Shown here: positions 20,791 through 30,654 of the stretch, piece by piece
Layout of the letters: each line of letters opens with the position of its first letter
Position numbering within the stretch: the stretch's first letter is position 1
From: Bradyrhizobium lablabi
GTDB lineage: Bacteria; Pseudomonadota; Alphaproteobacteria; Rhizobiales; Xanthobacteraceae
Assembly (NCBI RefSeq): GCF_001440475.1
Contig: NZ_LLYB01000060.1
Span: 15,558-49,669 of the forward strand
Length of the DNA stretch: 34,112 nucleotides
Direction: 5' to 3'
Made by a program: the position numbers and the translations under genes
The notes under the pieces: generated by a model
Databases searched by the model: none
Told to the model about the DNA's origin: nothing
What the model saw: the letters and a program-made list of their open reading frames with translations, nothing else

Positions 20791-22014
20791 TTAATGGCTG
20801 AGTTCGCCGTTGATCACTTCGCCGAACAGGTCCCACTTCTCGCCCGAAAAGCGCATCATCTGAAGCTGCTCGATTGGCGCAAAGTCGGTGGCCGAGGTGT
20901 TGATCTTGACGCCGGGCAACAGCGTGTCCGGCGTGAAGTCCTTCAGGTTCGCGGCCTGCTTCATGATGTTCGCGCGTGTCAGGTCATCGCCGCACATTTC
21001 CAGGATTTTCGCCAGAGTCTGTGCCGCACCATAGCCATAGACCACGGAGCTGTTGAGCCTGTCGCCTTCCGGATAATACTTGTCGAGGAAGGCGAAGAAC
21101 TTCTGCATGCCGGGATCGCTTTGCCATTGCGGATCGCTGGCGTCCTTGGCGTAGGCCGCCGACAGCAGCCCCTGTGCGTTCTCGAAGCCGGCGGGCTTGA
21201 GCACGCTGCCGACGGAAGCCGAGACGTTGGCGACGATCTGCAGCGCCTTCCAGTCGATCTCGGCGGCCTTCTTGATCGTCTGCGCCGCGAACTTTGGCGT
21301 CGTGATGCTGATCAGGACGTTGGCGCCGGAGGCCTTGAGCTTGACGACATGACTGTCAATCGTCGGCTCCGAGACCTCGTAGCTGGCCTCGGCAATGATC
21401 ATCGACGCCTTGCCCTCCAGGCCGTCCTTCAGGCCCTTGAGGTAATCCTTGCCGAAATCGTCGTTCTGGTAGAGTACGGCGACCTTGGCATCCGGCTTTT
21501 CCTTCAGCAGGAATTTCGCGTAGATGCGGCCCTCGCTCTGGTAACTCGGCTGCCAGCCGATGGTCCATGGGAAGTGCTTGGGGTCGTTCCACTTGGTGGC
21601 GCCGGTGGCGACGAACAGTTGGGGGACCTTCTTGGCATTCAGGTATTTCTGGATCGCGGTGTTGGAGGGCGTGCCGAGCGCGTTGAACACCAGCAGCGCC
21701 TCGTCGCTCTCGACCAGCCTGCGCACCTGCTCGACCGCCTTCGGCGGGCTGTAGGCGTCGTCATAGGAGATGAACTTGATCTTGCGGCCGTTGATGCCGC
21801 CGTTCTCGTTGATCATCCTGAAGTAGGCTTCTTCGGTCTTGCCGATGACGCCGTAGGCCGAAGCGGGGCCGCTATAGGGGACGATGTGGCCGATCTTGAT
21901 CTCGGTATCGGTCGCGCCGGTGTCGTATTTCTTTTGCGCGAATGCGGCGCCGGAAGTGCAAAGAAAAGCGCCGACTGCCGCCGAGATGGCGGCAGTCCGT
22001 AGAGTTGCAAGCAT
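20791..22014 (-). CDS. Branched-chain-type ABC substrate-binding protein, array copy D
   Basis: This 407-residue receptor has signal peptide MLATLRTAAISAAVGAFLCTSGAAFAQ and mature start KKYDTGATDTEIKIGHIVPYSGPASAYG. TAAGGAGC lies about five bases before the ATG. It is the first binding protein after livM in transcription order, 47 bases downstream with no hairpin between, so it is the one most clearly cotranscribed with the membrane core. It differs from B and C mainly in the C-terminal lobe (NVSASVGSVLKPAGFENAQGLLSAAYAKDASDPQW and the GEVINGELSH ending), a region that resembles copy A. Ligand unknown. Confidence 0.92.
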   Translation of the reverse strand: MLATLRTAAISAAVGAFLCTSGAAFAQKKYDTGATDTEIKIGHIVPYSGPASAYGVIGKTEEAYFRMINENGGINGRKIKFISYDDAYSPPKAVEQVRRLVESDEALLVFNALGTPSNTAIQKYLNAKKVPQLFVATGATKWNDPKHFPWTIGWQPSYQSEGRIYAKFLLKEKPDAKVAVLYQNDDFGKDYLKGLKDGLEGKASMIIAEASYEVSEPTIDSHVVKLKASGANVLISITTPKFAAQTIKKAAEIDWKALQIVANVSASVGSVLKPAGFENAQGLLSAAYAKDASDPQWQSDPGMQKFFAFLDKYYPEGDRLNSSVVYGYGAAQTLAKILEMCGDDLTRANIMKQAANLKDFTPDTLLPGVKINTSATDFAPIEQLQMMRFSGEKWDLFGEVINGELSH

Positions 22015-22061
22015 AGTTGCTCCTTAAGTTTCTTCTTTTTGGTTGGTCGTTCTTTTGGTTC

Positions 22062-23081
22062 TTAGTTCTTCCTGAGATTGCCGAGCATCTGCTGCGCAAC
22101 AATCGCAACCTGCCTTGCACCGTGCGGCACGAGGAAGATGACGAGGAACAGGAGCACGCCGAACACCGCGCCGGAGAGGCCCTTGGAGATGCTCTCCGCG
22201 ATATTTGGCACGAAGATGATGAAGGCCGCACCGACGAACGAGCCCGGTAGCCAGCCGACGCCGCCCACGACCATGCCGAGGAATAGCGCGATCGCCAGGT
22301 TGATCGTGTAGCTGTCGGGCGCGACGAACGCCACGACGATGGCGCTGAGCCCGCCGGCGATACCGGTGATGGCCGCGGATACGCCGAAGGCGAGCGTCTT
22401 GTACTGGGCGACGTCGACGCCCATGGCGGAGGCCGCGATCTCATTGTCGCGGATCGACATGAAGGCGCGGCCCGAGCGTGAGCGCAGCAGGTTGACCGAC
22501 CCGATATAGATCGCCAGCGCGATCACCAGCGTGAAGTAATAGAGCCACTTGTCCTGTCCAATCGGCAGGCCGAACGGCGCATCGGGTTTCATGACGGTGA
22601 GGCCCTGCACGCCGCCGGTCCACTGCTCGAGGAAATGCAGCTTCAGGAGTTGCGGCATGGCGACCGCCAGCGCGAAGGTGGCTAGCGCCAGATAGATGCC
22701 GGAAAGCCGCAACGCGGGTTTGCCGAACAGGTAGCCGGCGCCGAACGAGACAAGCCCCGCGATCGGCAGCGTCAACGCGTAATTCACGTTGAAGTTTTCC
22801 ATCAGGACCGCCGACGTATAGGCGCCGAGCGCGTAGAACGCGCTCTGGCCGAGCGAGAATTGCCCGCTGCCGCCGGTCAGGATGTTGAGCGCCAGCACCG
22901 CGATCCCGTAGATCATGACCATCGTCATCTGGAAGACGACGAAGTTCTTCACGAACACCGGGGTGACGAGCAGTGCGGCCAGGATCACCAGCGAGGTGCC
23001 GGTGCCCAGCGTCATGGCGCGCTTCGGAACGGCCTCGACGGCCGGGGCTTCTGTAACAGTGTCTTCTGCAGCGGCGCTCAT
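22062..23081 (-). CDS. livM: LivM-type ABC transporter permease
   Basis: This 339-residue inner-membrane protein has a soluble N-terminal stretch of about 25 residues (rich in A, E, P, V) before the first hydrophobic segment. It carries the LivM hallmark ALNILTGGSGQFSLGQSAFYALGAYTSAVL near 63-92 and LRSRSGRAFMSIRDNEIAASAMGVD. It forms the heterodimeric channel with LivH. The start is two bases after the livH stop with only a weak ribosome-binding site, so translation is probably coupled. It is followed by the four binding-protein genes. Unlike the transporter at 8.7-12.2 kb, LivM and LivG here are separate proteins. Confidence 0.93.
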   Translation of the reverse strand: MSAAAEDTVTEAPAVEAVPKRAMTLGTGTSLVILAALLVTPVFVKNFVVFQMTMVMIYGIAVLALNILTGGSGQFSLGQSAFYALGAYTSAVLMENFNVNYALTLPIAGLVSFGAGYLFGKPALRLSGIYLALATFALAVAMPQLLKLHFLEQWTGGVQGLTVMKPDAPFGLPIGQDKWLYYFTLVIALAIYIGSVNLLRSRSGRAFMSIRDNEIAASAMGVDVAQYKTLAFGVSAAITGIAGGLSAIVVAFVAPDSYTINLAIALFLGMVVGGVGWLPGSFVGAAFIIFVPNIAESISKGLSGAVFGVLLFLVIFLVPHGARQVAIVAQQMLGNLRKN

Positions 23082-23083
23082 GA

Positions 23084-23962
23084 TCAGACTCGCTTGACGA
23101 TGGCTCGGCCGAAGAGACCGGCAGGTTTGAAGACCAGGACGGTGATGATCAGCGCAAGCGCGATCGGGAGTTTCAGTTCATTGCCCACGCCGGGGATGTA
23201 GGTGCCGGCGAGGTTCTCGAAGACGCCGACCAGGAAGCCGCCCACGACGGCGCCGAGCGGCGAGGTAAGGCCGCCGAGCACGGCTGCGGCAAAACCGTAA
23301 ACCAGAACGCCGCCCATCATGTTCGGTTCGAGGAACACGACTGGTGCGATCAGGATACCGGCGACAGCGCCGATCGCAGAGGCCATGCCCCAGCCGAGCG
23401 CAATCATCCAGGAAGTATTGACGCCGACCAGGCGCGCCGATTCCGGCAACGCTGCCGCTGCGCGCATCGCAAGGCCGATCCGGGTGAACTGGAAGAAGAT
23501 GTAGAGCCCGACCAGCATCAAGAGAGTGACGCCTACCATCCCGGCCTGGTGGGTCGAGATCAACTGGCTGCCGAGGAACGGCGCGGAGCCGAACGGGGTC
23601 GGATACTGCTTGATGGTGAAATCCCAGATCAGGCCGGCCACCGAGTTGACGATCGCAAACAGCGCGATGAAGCCGGCGACGTTGGTCAGCACCGGCGCCT
23701 TGGCGAGCGGCTTGAACAGCAGCCGCTCGATGATGATGCCGCCGGCGAACGAGATCGCCAGTGTCAGCACGAACGACCACCAATAGGGCACGCCCCACTG
23801 CATCAATTGCCAGGAGATGAAGGTCGAGAACATCGCCATTTCGCCCTGGGCGAAATTCAGATGGTCGATCGCCTGGTAGATCATGACCACCGCAAGCGCC
23901 ATGCAGGCGTAGATCGCGCCCGTGGCAATGCCGGCCAGGACTTGGTTGGTAAACAGCTCCAT
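23084..23962 (-). CDS. livH: LivH-type ABC transporter permease
   Basis: This 292-residue permease of normal LivH length starts MELFTNQVLAGIATGAIYACMALAVVMIYQAIDHLNFAQGEMAMFSTF, with the conserved NFAQGE motif. A GAGGAGCAGGA site lies directly before the ATG. Hydrophobic segments continue to the GLFGRAIVKRV end. It sits 11 bases after livF and 2 bases before livM in the minus-strand operon livG-livF-livH-livM. With LivM it forms the channel for substrates handed over by one or more of the downstream binding proteins. Confidence 0.94.
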   Translation of the reverse strand: MELFTNQVLAGIATGAIYACMALAVVMIYQAIDHLNFAQGEMAMFSTFISWQLMQWGVPYWWSFVLTLAISFAGGIIIERLLFKPLAKAPVLTNVAGFIALFAIVNSVAGLIWDFTIKQYPTPFGSAPFLGSQLISTHQAGMVGVTLLMLVGLYIFFQFTRIGLAMRAAAALPESARLVGVNTSWMIALGWGMASAIGAVAGILIAPVVFLEPNMMGGVLVYGFAAAVLGGLTSPLGAVVGGFLVGVFENLAGTYIPGVGNELKLPIALALIITVLVFKPAGLFGRAIVKRV

Positions 23963-23973
23963 TGTCCTGCTCC

Positions 23974-24687
23974 TCAGTAGCCGAGATAGGATTTGCGGAC
24001 GTCTTCGTTGCTCGCGATTTCCTTCGCGTTCCCCGACATCACTATCTTCCCGGTTTCAATCACATAGGCCTGGTCGGCGAGCTCCAGCGCCAGTTGCGCG
24101 TTCTGCTCGACCACCAGGATCGTGACCTTGTCCTCGCGGTTGATCTTGCCGAGAATCTTGAACAGCTCGCGCACGATCAGCGGCGCCAGGCCAAAGGACG
24201 GCTCGTCCAGCAGCATCAGCCGCGGGCGCAGCATCAGCGCGCGGGCAACCGCGAGCATCTGCTGCTCGCCGCCCGACAGCGTGCCGGCCTGCTGGGTGTG
24301 GCGCTCCTTGAGCACCGGGAAGTGCTCATACATGCGCTCGATATCGGCGACGATGTTCTTCTTGTCGGTGCGGGTGATGGCGCCGAGCTGCAGGTTCTCC
24401 TCCACCGTCATGGTGGTGAAGGTGCCGCGGCCCTGCGGCACATGCGCAATGCCGAGCCGGACGACGTTTTCGGTGGACTTGCCGGAAAGCGGCTTGCCCT
24501 CGAACTCGATCGCGCCGGTCGAGCGCACCATGTTGCAGATCGCCCGCAGGGTGGTGGTCTTGCCGGCGCCGTTGGCGCCCAAGAGCGTGGTCAGCGAACC
24601 CTCGTTGAGCGCAAAGGTGAGGCCGTGCAGAGCCTGGACCTGACCGTAATAGGCGCGCAGGTCCTTGACGTTGAGCATCGCGGTCAT
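23974..24687 (-). CDS. livF: LivF-type ABC transporter ATP-binding protein
   Basis: This 237-residue ABC ATPase has Walker A GANGAGKTT near 37-45, signature LSGGEQQMLAVARAL, Walker B LMLLDEPSFGLAP and the LivF-like C-terminus (NAKEIASNEDVRKSYLGY). The ATG overlaps the livG stop by four bases (ATGA), indicating coupled translation. It forms the ATPase pair with LivG. It is clearly different in sequence from the LivF at 8674-9405, so the two transporters are separate paralogues and not a recent duplication. Confidence 0.94.
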   Translation of the reverse strand: MTAMLNVKDLRAYYGQVQALHGLTFALNEGSLTTLLGANGAGKTTTLRAICNMVRSTGAIEFEGKPLSGKSTENVVRLGIAHVPQGRGTFTTMTVEENLQLGAITRTDKKNIVADIERMYEHFPVLKERHTQQAGTLSGGEQQMLAVARALMLRPRLMLLDEPSFGLAPLIVRELFKILGKINREDKVTILVVEQNAQLALELADQAYVIETGKIVMSGNAKEIASNEDVRKSYLGY

Positions 24688-25481
24688 TGGTCCTTGCTCC
24701 CCAGATAGGCTTTGATGACATCCGGGTCGGCCTGGACCTGGGCCGGCGTTCCCTCGGCGAGCTTGCGGCCGAAGTTGAGGGCGACGACGTGATCGGCGAT
24801 CGACATCACCAGACCCATGTGATGCTCGACCAGCAGCACGGTGAGGTGACGCTCGTCGCGAAGCTTCTTGATCAAATCGCCGAGCACATAGACTTCCTCG
24901 TGGTTGAGGCCGCCGGCGGGCTCGTCAAGCAGCAGGATCTTCGGATCGGCGGCGAGCGCGCGCGCCAGCTCGACACGCTTCTGGGTGCCGAACGGCAGCC
25001 CCGACACCACGGTGTGCCCGACCTCCTCGAGATCGAGATAGGCGAGGATCTCGTGGACCTTCTTGTTGACGTCGGCTTCGCTGCGGCGAACCCAGGCGAG
25101 CTTCAGCGAGTCCGAGATGATGTCGCTCGACGTGCGCGAATGGCAGCCGACGCGGACATTGTCGAGCACCGAAAGGTTGGGAAACAGCGCGACGTTCTGG
25201 AAGGTGCGGCCGATGCCGATCTCGGCGATCTTGTGCGCCGGGCGCGTCAGGATGCTCGCGCCTTCCATCAGGATATCGCCGGAGGATGGCTGATAGAGCC
25301 TGGAGAGACAGTTGAACAGTGTCGTCTTGCCGGCGCCGTTCGGTCCGATCAGCCCAAGGATATTTCCCTTGTGCATGTTAAAGGATACGCCGTTGAGCGC
25401 GATGATGCCGCCGAACACGACACTGACGTCGCGAACCGCGAGCAGGGGTGAATTGCCCTGCGCGAGCTGTGCCTGCGTCAT
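24684..25481 (-). CDS. livG: LivG-type ABC transporter ATP-binding protein
   Basis: This 265-residue ABC ATPase has Walker A GPNGAGKTT near 43-51, the LivG hallmark IGRTFQNVALFPNLSVLDNVRVG, and Walker B ILLLDEPAGGLNHEE. The signature motif is LPFGTQKRVELARAL, with LPFGT replacing the usual LSxGQ; this variant occurs in some Liv paralogues, and the rest of the ATPase is intact. It is the first transporter gene after iclR, 69 bases downstream. Only a weak GGGAC precedes the ATG. The C-terminal [19 protein letters not shown] is typical for LivG. Confidence 0.93.
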   Translation of the reverse strand: MTQAQLAQGNSPLLAVRDVSVVFGGIIALNGVSFNMHKGNILGLIGPNGAGKTTLFNCLSRLYQPSSGDILMEGASILTRPAHKIAEIGIGRTFQNVALFPNLSVLDNVRVGCHSRTSSDIISDSLKLAWVRRSEADVNKKVHEILAYLDLEEVGHTVVSGLPFGTQKRVELARALAADPKILLLDEPAGGLNHEEVYVLGDLIKKLRDERHLTVLLVEHHMGLVMSIADHVVALNFGRKLAEGTPAQVQADPDVIKAYLGSKDQ

Positions 25482-25550
25482 CGCGTCCCGCCCGCCCTGA
25501 TCACGGGGCGGGAATGGCCGTGCGAATTTTTTCGCCGGTCACGGTGAACG

Positions 25551-26414
25551 CTATCTGATCCCCTCGGCCAAACGTGCAACTTTTCCTCCTGCTTTGGGCT
25601 TCTTGTTTTCTGTTTTTTTGGATTGCGGTGCTGCGCCGCCCAGCGCCGTCTCGATGTTCCTTACCATCGTGACAAGGCGAGGTCCAATGTCGTTGACCAG
25701 GCGATCTTCCGTGAAGCGGAAAGCGGGCGCGCCGCAATTGAAGGCGTACGGTCCGGTTCCGTCGCTGAGCTTCAGCGGCACGCCGACCGCGTGCACGTCT
25801 TCCTGCCATTCGCCGGCGGAGATGGTGAAGCCGCGGCGCGCGAGCATTTCGCCCGCGCGTTCGATGCCGTCGCGCATTTTGGACCAGCGATTGCCGTAAT
25901 GGTCGCGCAGTTCGCGCAACAACGAGGCGCGTTCGTCGTCGGGCAGGGCCCAGATATAGGCGCGTCCCATCGCGGTGGTCGCGATCGGTACGTGCGAGCC
26001 GACGTCAAGCTGCACACCGAGCAGCCCGGTGCGGCTCTGCCCGAAATAGATCATGCTGTGACGGTCGCGCCCGCCGACCGCGACGGCGCCGCCGGTCTCG
26101 CGCATCAACGCTTCGCGATAAGGCTCGGACAAATGCCGAACGCCGAGATTGGCGAGCGCGGCATACCCCAGCGCCATGGCTGATGGCGCGAGCTGATACT
26201 TCTCGAAGCGCGGAACGGGTGTAAGATAACCGAGCTTGGTCAGGGTGTAGGTCAGCCGGGAAATGGTTGGCTTCGGCAAATTAGTACGGGCGGCAAGTTC
26301 TTGATTGCCCAGAAGTCCGTCGTTGGGATGAAATGCGCGCAACACATCCAGTCCGCGGGAGAGTGCGACGACGAAGCTGCGATCAGTCGCCACTTTCTTC
26401 CCTGGACGCTTCAT
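25551..26414 (-). CDS. IclR family transcriptional regulator
   Basis: This 287-residue regulator has an N-terminal winged helix-turn-helix (SRGLDVLRAFHPNDGLLGNQEL, then LPKPTISRLTYTLTKLGYL, about 19-63) and a C-terminal IclR effector-binding domain (about 85-255, with ATTAMGRAYIWALPDDERA and GEWQEDVHAVGVPLKL). An unusual lysine-rich tail (SKKTENKKPKAGGKVARLAEGIR) extends beyond the domain. The gene is divergent from the pim-like operon, and a 19-bp palindrome lies in between. It is also codirectional with the downstream liv operon 69 bases away, so it may control both uptake and catabolism, responding to an acid or its CoA ester. IclR proteins can activate or repress; the direction is not visible. 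Confidence 0.9.
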   Translation of the reverse strand: MKRPGKKVATDRSFVVALSRGLDVLRAFHPNDGLLGNQELAARTNLPKPTISRLTYTLTKLGYLTPVPRFEKYQLAPSAMALGYAALANLGVRHLSEPYREALMRETGGAVAVGGRDRHSMIYFGQSRTGLLGVQLDVGSHVPIATTAMGRAYIWALPDDERASLLRELRDHYGNRWSKMRDGIERAGEMLARRGFTISAGEWQEDVHAVGVPLKLSDGTGPYAFNCGAPAFRFTEDRLVNDIGPRLVTMVRNIETALGGAAPQSKKTENKKPKAGGKVARLAEGIR

Positions 26415-26492
26415 TACCCGCTACTGCTGCTGATGAGCTCGTTGACAACGGACGTGCTTCAAAATAACCCTCCCTGTCAAGATGTGGAATTA

Positions 26493-26511
26493 AATTTCGC
26501 AGTGCGAAATT
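26493..26511. promoter_or_regulatory. 19-bp perfect palindrome, candidate IclR operator
   Basis: AATTTCGCAGTGCGAAATT is a perfect 9-1-9 inverted repeat in the 165-base gap between divergent iclR and pimF. Its length, odd centre and TTTCGCA half-site match the general form of IclR-family binding sites. On the minus strand a TTGACA box (26480-26475) lies directly next to it toward iclR, so binding could also autoregulate iclR. Confidence 0.65.
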
Positions 26512-26579
26512 GATGAAAACCGTAGCCACTTAACGCAAGTTGGTGGCATCCAAGAACAAGCGATCCAAGGGAGAGTCCC

Positions 26580-28673
<2,094 letters not shown>

Positions 28674-28701
28674 TGGCGACGATCGGCACACTCTCTCCGT
28701 T

Positions 28702-28724
28702 CCCTCCCCCCTTGCGGGGGAGGG
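28702..28724. repeat. Palindromic repeat in the pimF-pimA gap
   Basis: CCCTCCCCC (28702-28710) and GGGGGAGGG (28716-28724) form a perfect 9-bp stem with a 5-base loop, followed by the run CTAAGGAGGGGGTAGC. It looks like a dispersed rhizobial repeat (recalled family). It lies between two codirectional genes, 29 bases after the pimF stop, without a T tract, so it is not an obvious terminator. Confidence 0.8.
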
Positions 28725-28800
28725 CTAAGGAGGGGGTAGCCGCATCGGGACTGCCCGAGCCGTTCGTTCCGTGCTCACCTCACCAATCGCCTAACCGCGC

Positions 28801-30489
28801 ATGACCCATCCCGGCGAACAATTCTATCCGCAAGGCGTCCGCTGGGACGACGCGATCGCGCGCGGCACGCTGCCGGATCTGTTGTCGGATGCGGCCGCCG
28901 AGTTCGCCGCGCGGCCCGCGCTGGAATTCCGTGATCGGCCGATCAGCTACAGCGAACTCGAGGCGCTGGTGGAAACCGCGGCCAGCGCCTTTCTCCGCGC
29001 CGGTTACGGCAAGAACAGCTCGGTCGCGCTGTTCCTCGGCAACTCGCCCGATCATCCCGTCAATTTCTTCGGCGCGCTGAAGGCCGGCGCCCGTGTCGTG
29101 CATCTCAGCCCGCTCGACGGCGAGATCGCGCTGTCGCACAAGCTCACCGATTCCGGTGCGCGCGTGCTGGTCACCAGCAATCTGTCGGCGCTCTTGCCGA
29201 CCGCGCTGAAATTCCTCGACAAGGGTTTGCTCGATCGCCTGATCGTTTGCGAGGACGATCATTGGGGCAAGGTCGGCACGCCGCAGACCGCGCTGCCTGA
29301 CAATCCGAAGATCATCACCTACAGGCAATTTGTCGTTGGCGCTGAAAAGCCCGGGCAGTGGCCGCCGATCTCGGCCGATGACGTTGCCCTGCTGCAATAC
29401 ACCGGCGGCACCACCGGCCTGCCGAAGGGCGCGATGCTGAGCCACGGCAATCTGACCTCGGCGGTGTCGGTCTACGACGTCTGGGGCAGGCCGTCGCGCG
29501 ACGAGCGCAATGCGATCGAGCGCGTGATCTGCGTGCTGCCGCTGTTTCACATCTACGCGCTGACGGTGGTGCTGCTGTCGTCGATCCGGCGCGGCAATCT
29601 GATTTCGCTGCATCAACGTTTCGATGTCGAGGCCGTGATGCGCGACATCGAAGTGAAGCGCGCGACGGCGTTCCCCGGCGTGCCCACGATGTGGATCGCG
29701 ATCGCCGCCTTGCCGGACCTCGACAAGCGCGATCTGTCCTCGCTGGTCAGCGTTGGCTCCGGTGGCGCGCCGCTGCCGGTTGAAGTCGCGCGGATCCTGG
29801 AGCACAGGGTCGGCATGAAGCTGAAGAGCGGCTGGGGCATGACCGAAACCTGCTCGCCCGGCACCGCACACCCGAAGGAAGGGCCTGACAAGCCCGGCTC
29901 GATCGGCCTGATGCTGCCCGGCATCGAGATGGACGTGGTGTCGCTGGAGGATCCGACCAAATTGATGGCGGTTGGCGAGACCGGCGAAATCCGCATCCGC
30001 GGCCCGAACGTTACCAAGGGTTACTGGAACCGGCCGAAGGAAACCGCGGAGGCTTTTGTCGGCGACCGCTTCCTCACCGGTGACATCGGCTACATGGACG
30101 CCGACGGCTATTTTTACCTGGTCGACCGCAAGAAGGACATGATCATCTCCGGCGGCTTCAACGTCTATCCGCAGATGATCGAGCAGGCGATCTACACCCA
30201 TCCTTCGGTGCAGGAAGTGATCGTGATCGGCATTCCCGATGATTACCGTGGCGAGGCGGCGAAGGCCTTCATCAAACTGCGCGACGGCGCAAAACCGTTC
30301 ACGCAGGATGAACTGCGGGCCTTCCTCACCGGTAAGCTCGGCAAGCATGAACTGCCGGCGGCCGTCGATTTCGTCGACGAACTGCCGCGCACGCCGGTCG
30401 GCAAACTTTCGCGCCACGAATTGCGTATGCAGCAATCGCAGCCGCAAGGCGCTCAGAGACAACAATTCGCAACAGGAGGCCGCTCCTAA
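28801..30489 (+). CDS. pimA: Dicarboxylate/fatty acid-CoA ligase (PimA-like)
   Basis: This 562-residue AMP-forming ligase has the phosphate loop YTGGTTGLPKGAML (200-213), GWGMTETC (about 344-351), TGDIGYMDADGYFYLVDRKKDMIISGG (about 420-447) and the catalytic lysine K535 in TPVGKLSRHEL. The length fits the medium/long-chain family that includes R. palustris PimA, which activates C7-C14 dicarboxylates and fatty acids to CoA esters. A partner acyl-CoA dehydrogenase pair follows and PimF precedes. No Shine-Dalgarno is visible before the ATG at 28801 (local CCTAACCGCGC), although the N-terminus looks natural. The C-terminal 25 residues are Q-rich and probably disordered. Substrate by homology and order: pimelate-like acids, unproven here. 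Confidence 0.9.
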   Translation: MTHPGEQFYPQGVRWDDAIARGTLPDLLSDAAAEFAARPALEFRDRPISYSELEALVETAASAFLRAGYGKNSSVALFLGNSPDHPVNFFGALKAGARVVHLSPLDGEIALSHKLTDSGARVLVTSNLSALLPTALKFLDKGLLDRLIVCEDDHWGKVGTPQTALPDNPKIITYRQFVVGAEKPGQWPPISADDVALLQYTGGTTGLPKGAMLSHGNLTSAVSVYDVWGRPSRDERNAIERVICVLPLFHIYALTVVLLSSIRRGNLISLHQRFDVEAVMRDIEVKRATAFPGVPTMWIAIAALPDLDKRDLSSLVSVGSGGAPLPVEVARILEHRVGMKLKSGWGMTETCSPGTAHPKEGPDKPGSIGLMLPGIEMDVVSLEDPTKLMAVGETGEIRIRGPNVTKGYWNRPKETAEAFVGDRFLTGDIGYMDADGYFYLVDRKKDMIISGGFNVYPQMIEQAIYTHPSVQEVIVIGIPDDYRGEAAKAFIKLRDGAKPFTQDELRAFLTGKLGKHELPAAVDFVDELPRTPVGKLSRHELRMQQSQPQGAQRQQFATGGRS

Positions 30490-30496
30490 CCCCGCT

Positions 30497-30613
30497 GTCG
30501 TCCCGGCGAAGGCCGGGACCCATACGCTGCGGCTTTGCTCGAGGCGCAATGGAAGACGGCTTTCGCAATAGCAGAGTTCGGTGGTTATGGGTCCGGGCCT
30601 TCGCCGGAACGAC
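30497..30613. repeat. Long inverted repeat in the pimA-pimC gap
   Basis: Arms of 28 bases at 30497-30524 and 30586-30613 are complementary with two mismatches (GTCGTCCCGGCGAAGGCC... and its complement). Each arm also contains a smaller CCGG(CGAA)GGCCGG-like palindrome. This is the position where a thiolase gene (pimB) sits in the R. palustris pim operon; here only the repeat is present. Confidence 0.85.
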
Positions 30614-30654
30614 AATGAGAGACAAGTAAGTTCATTCGCTCACAGGAGGATCCG

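Noticed and set aside
28780..30615. A 611-codon open frame antisense to pimA
   Set aside because: It covers pimA and the repeat next to it, has no domain signatures and no ribosome-binding site; a shadow frame.
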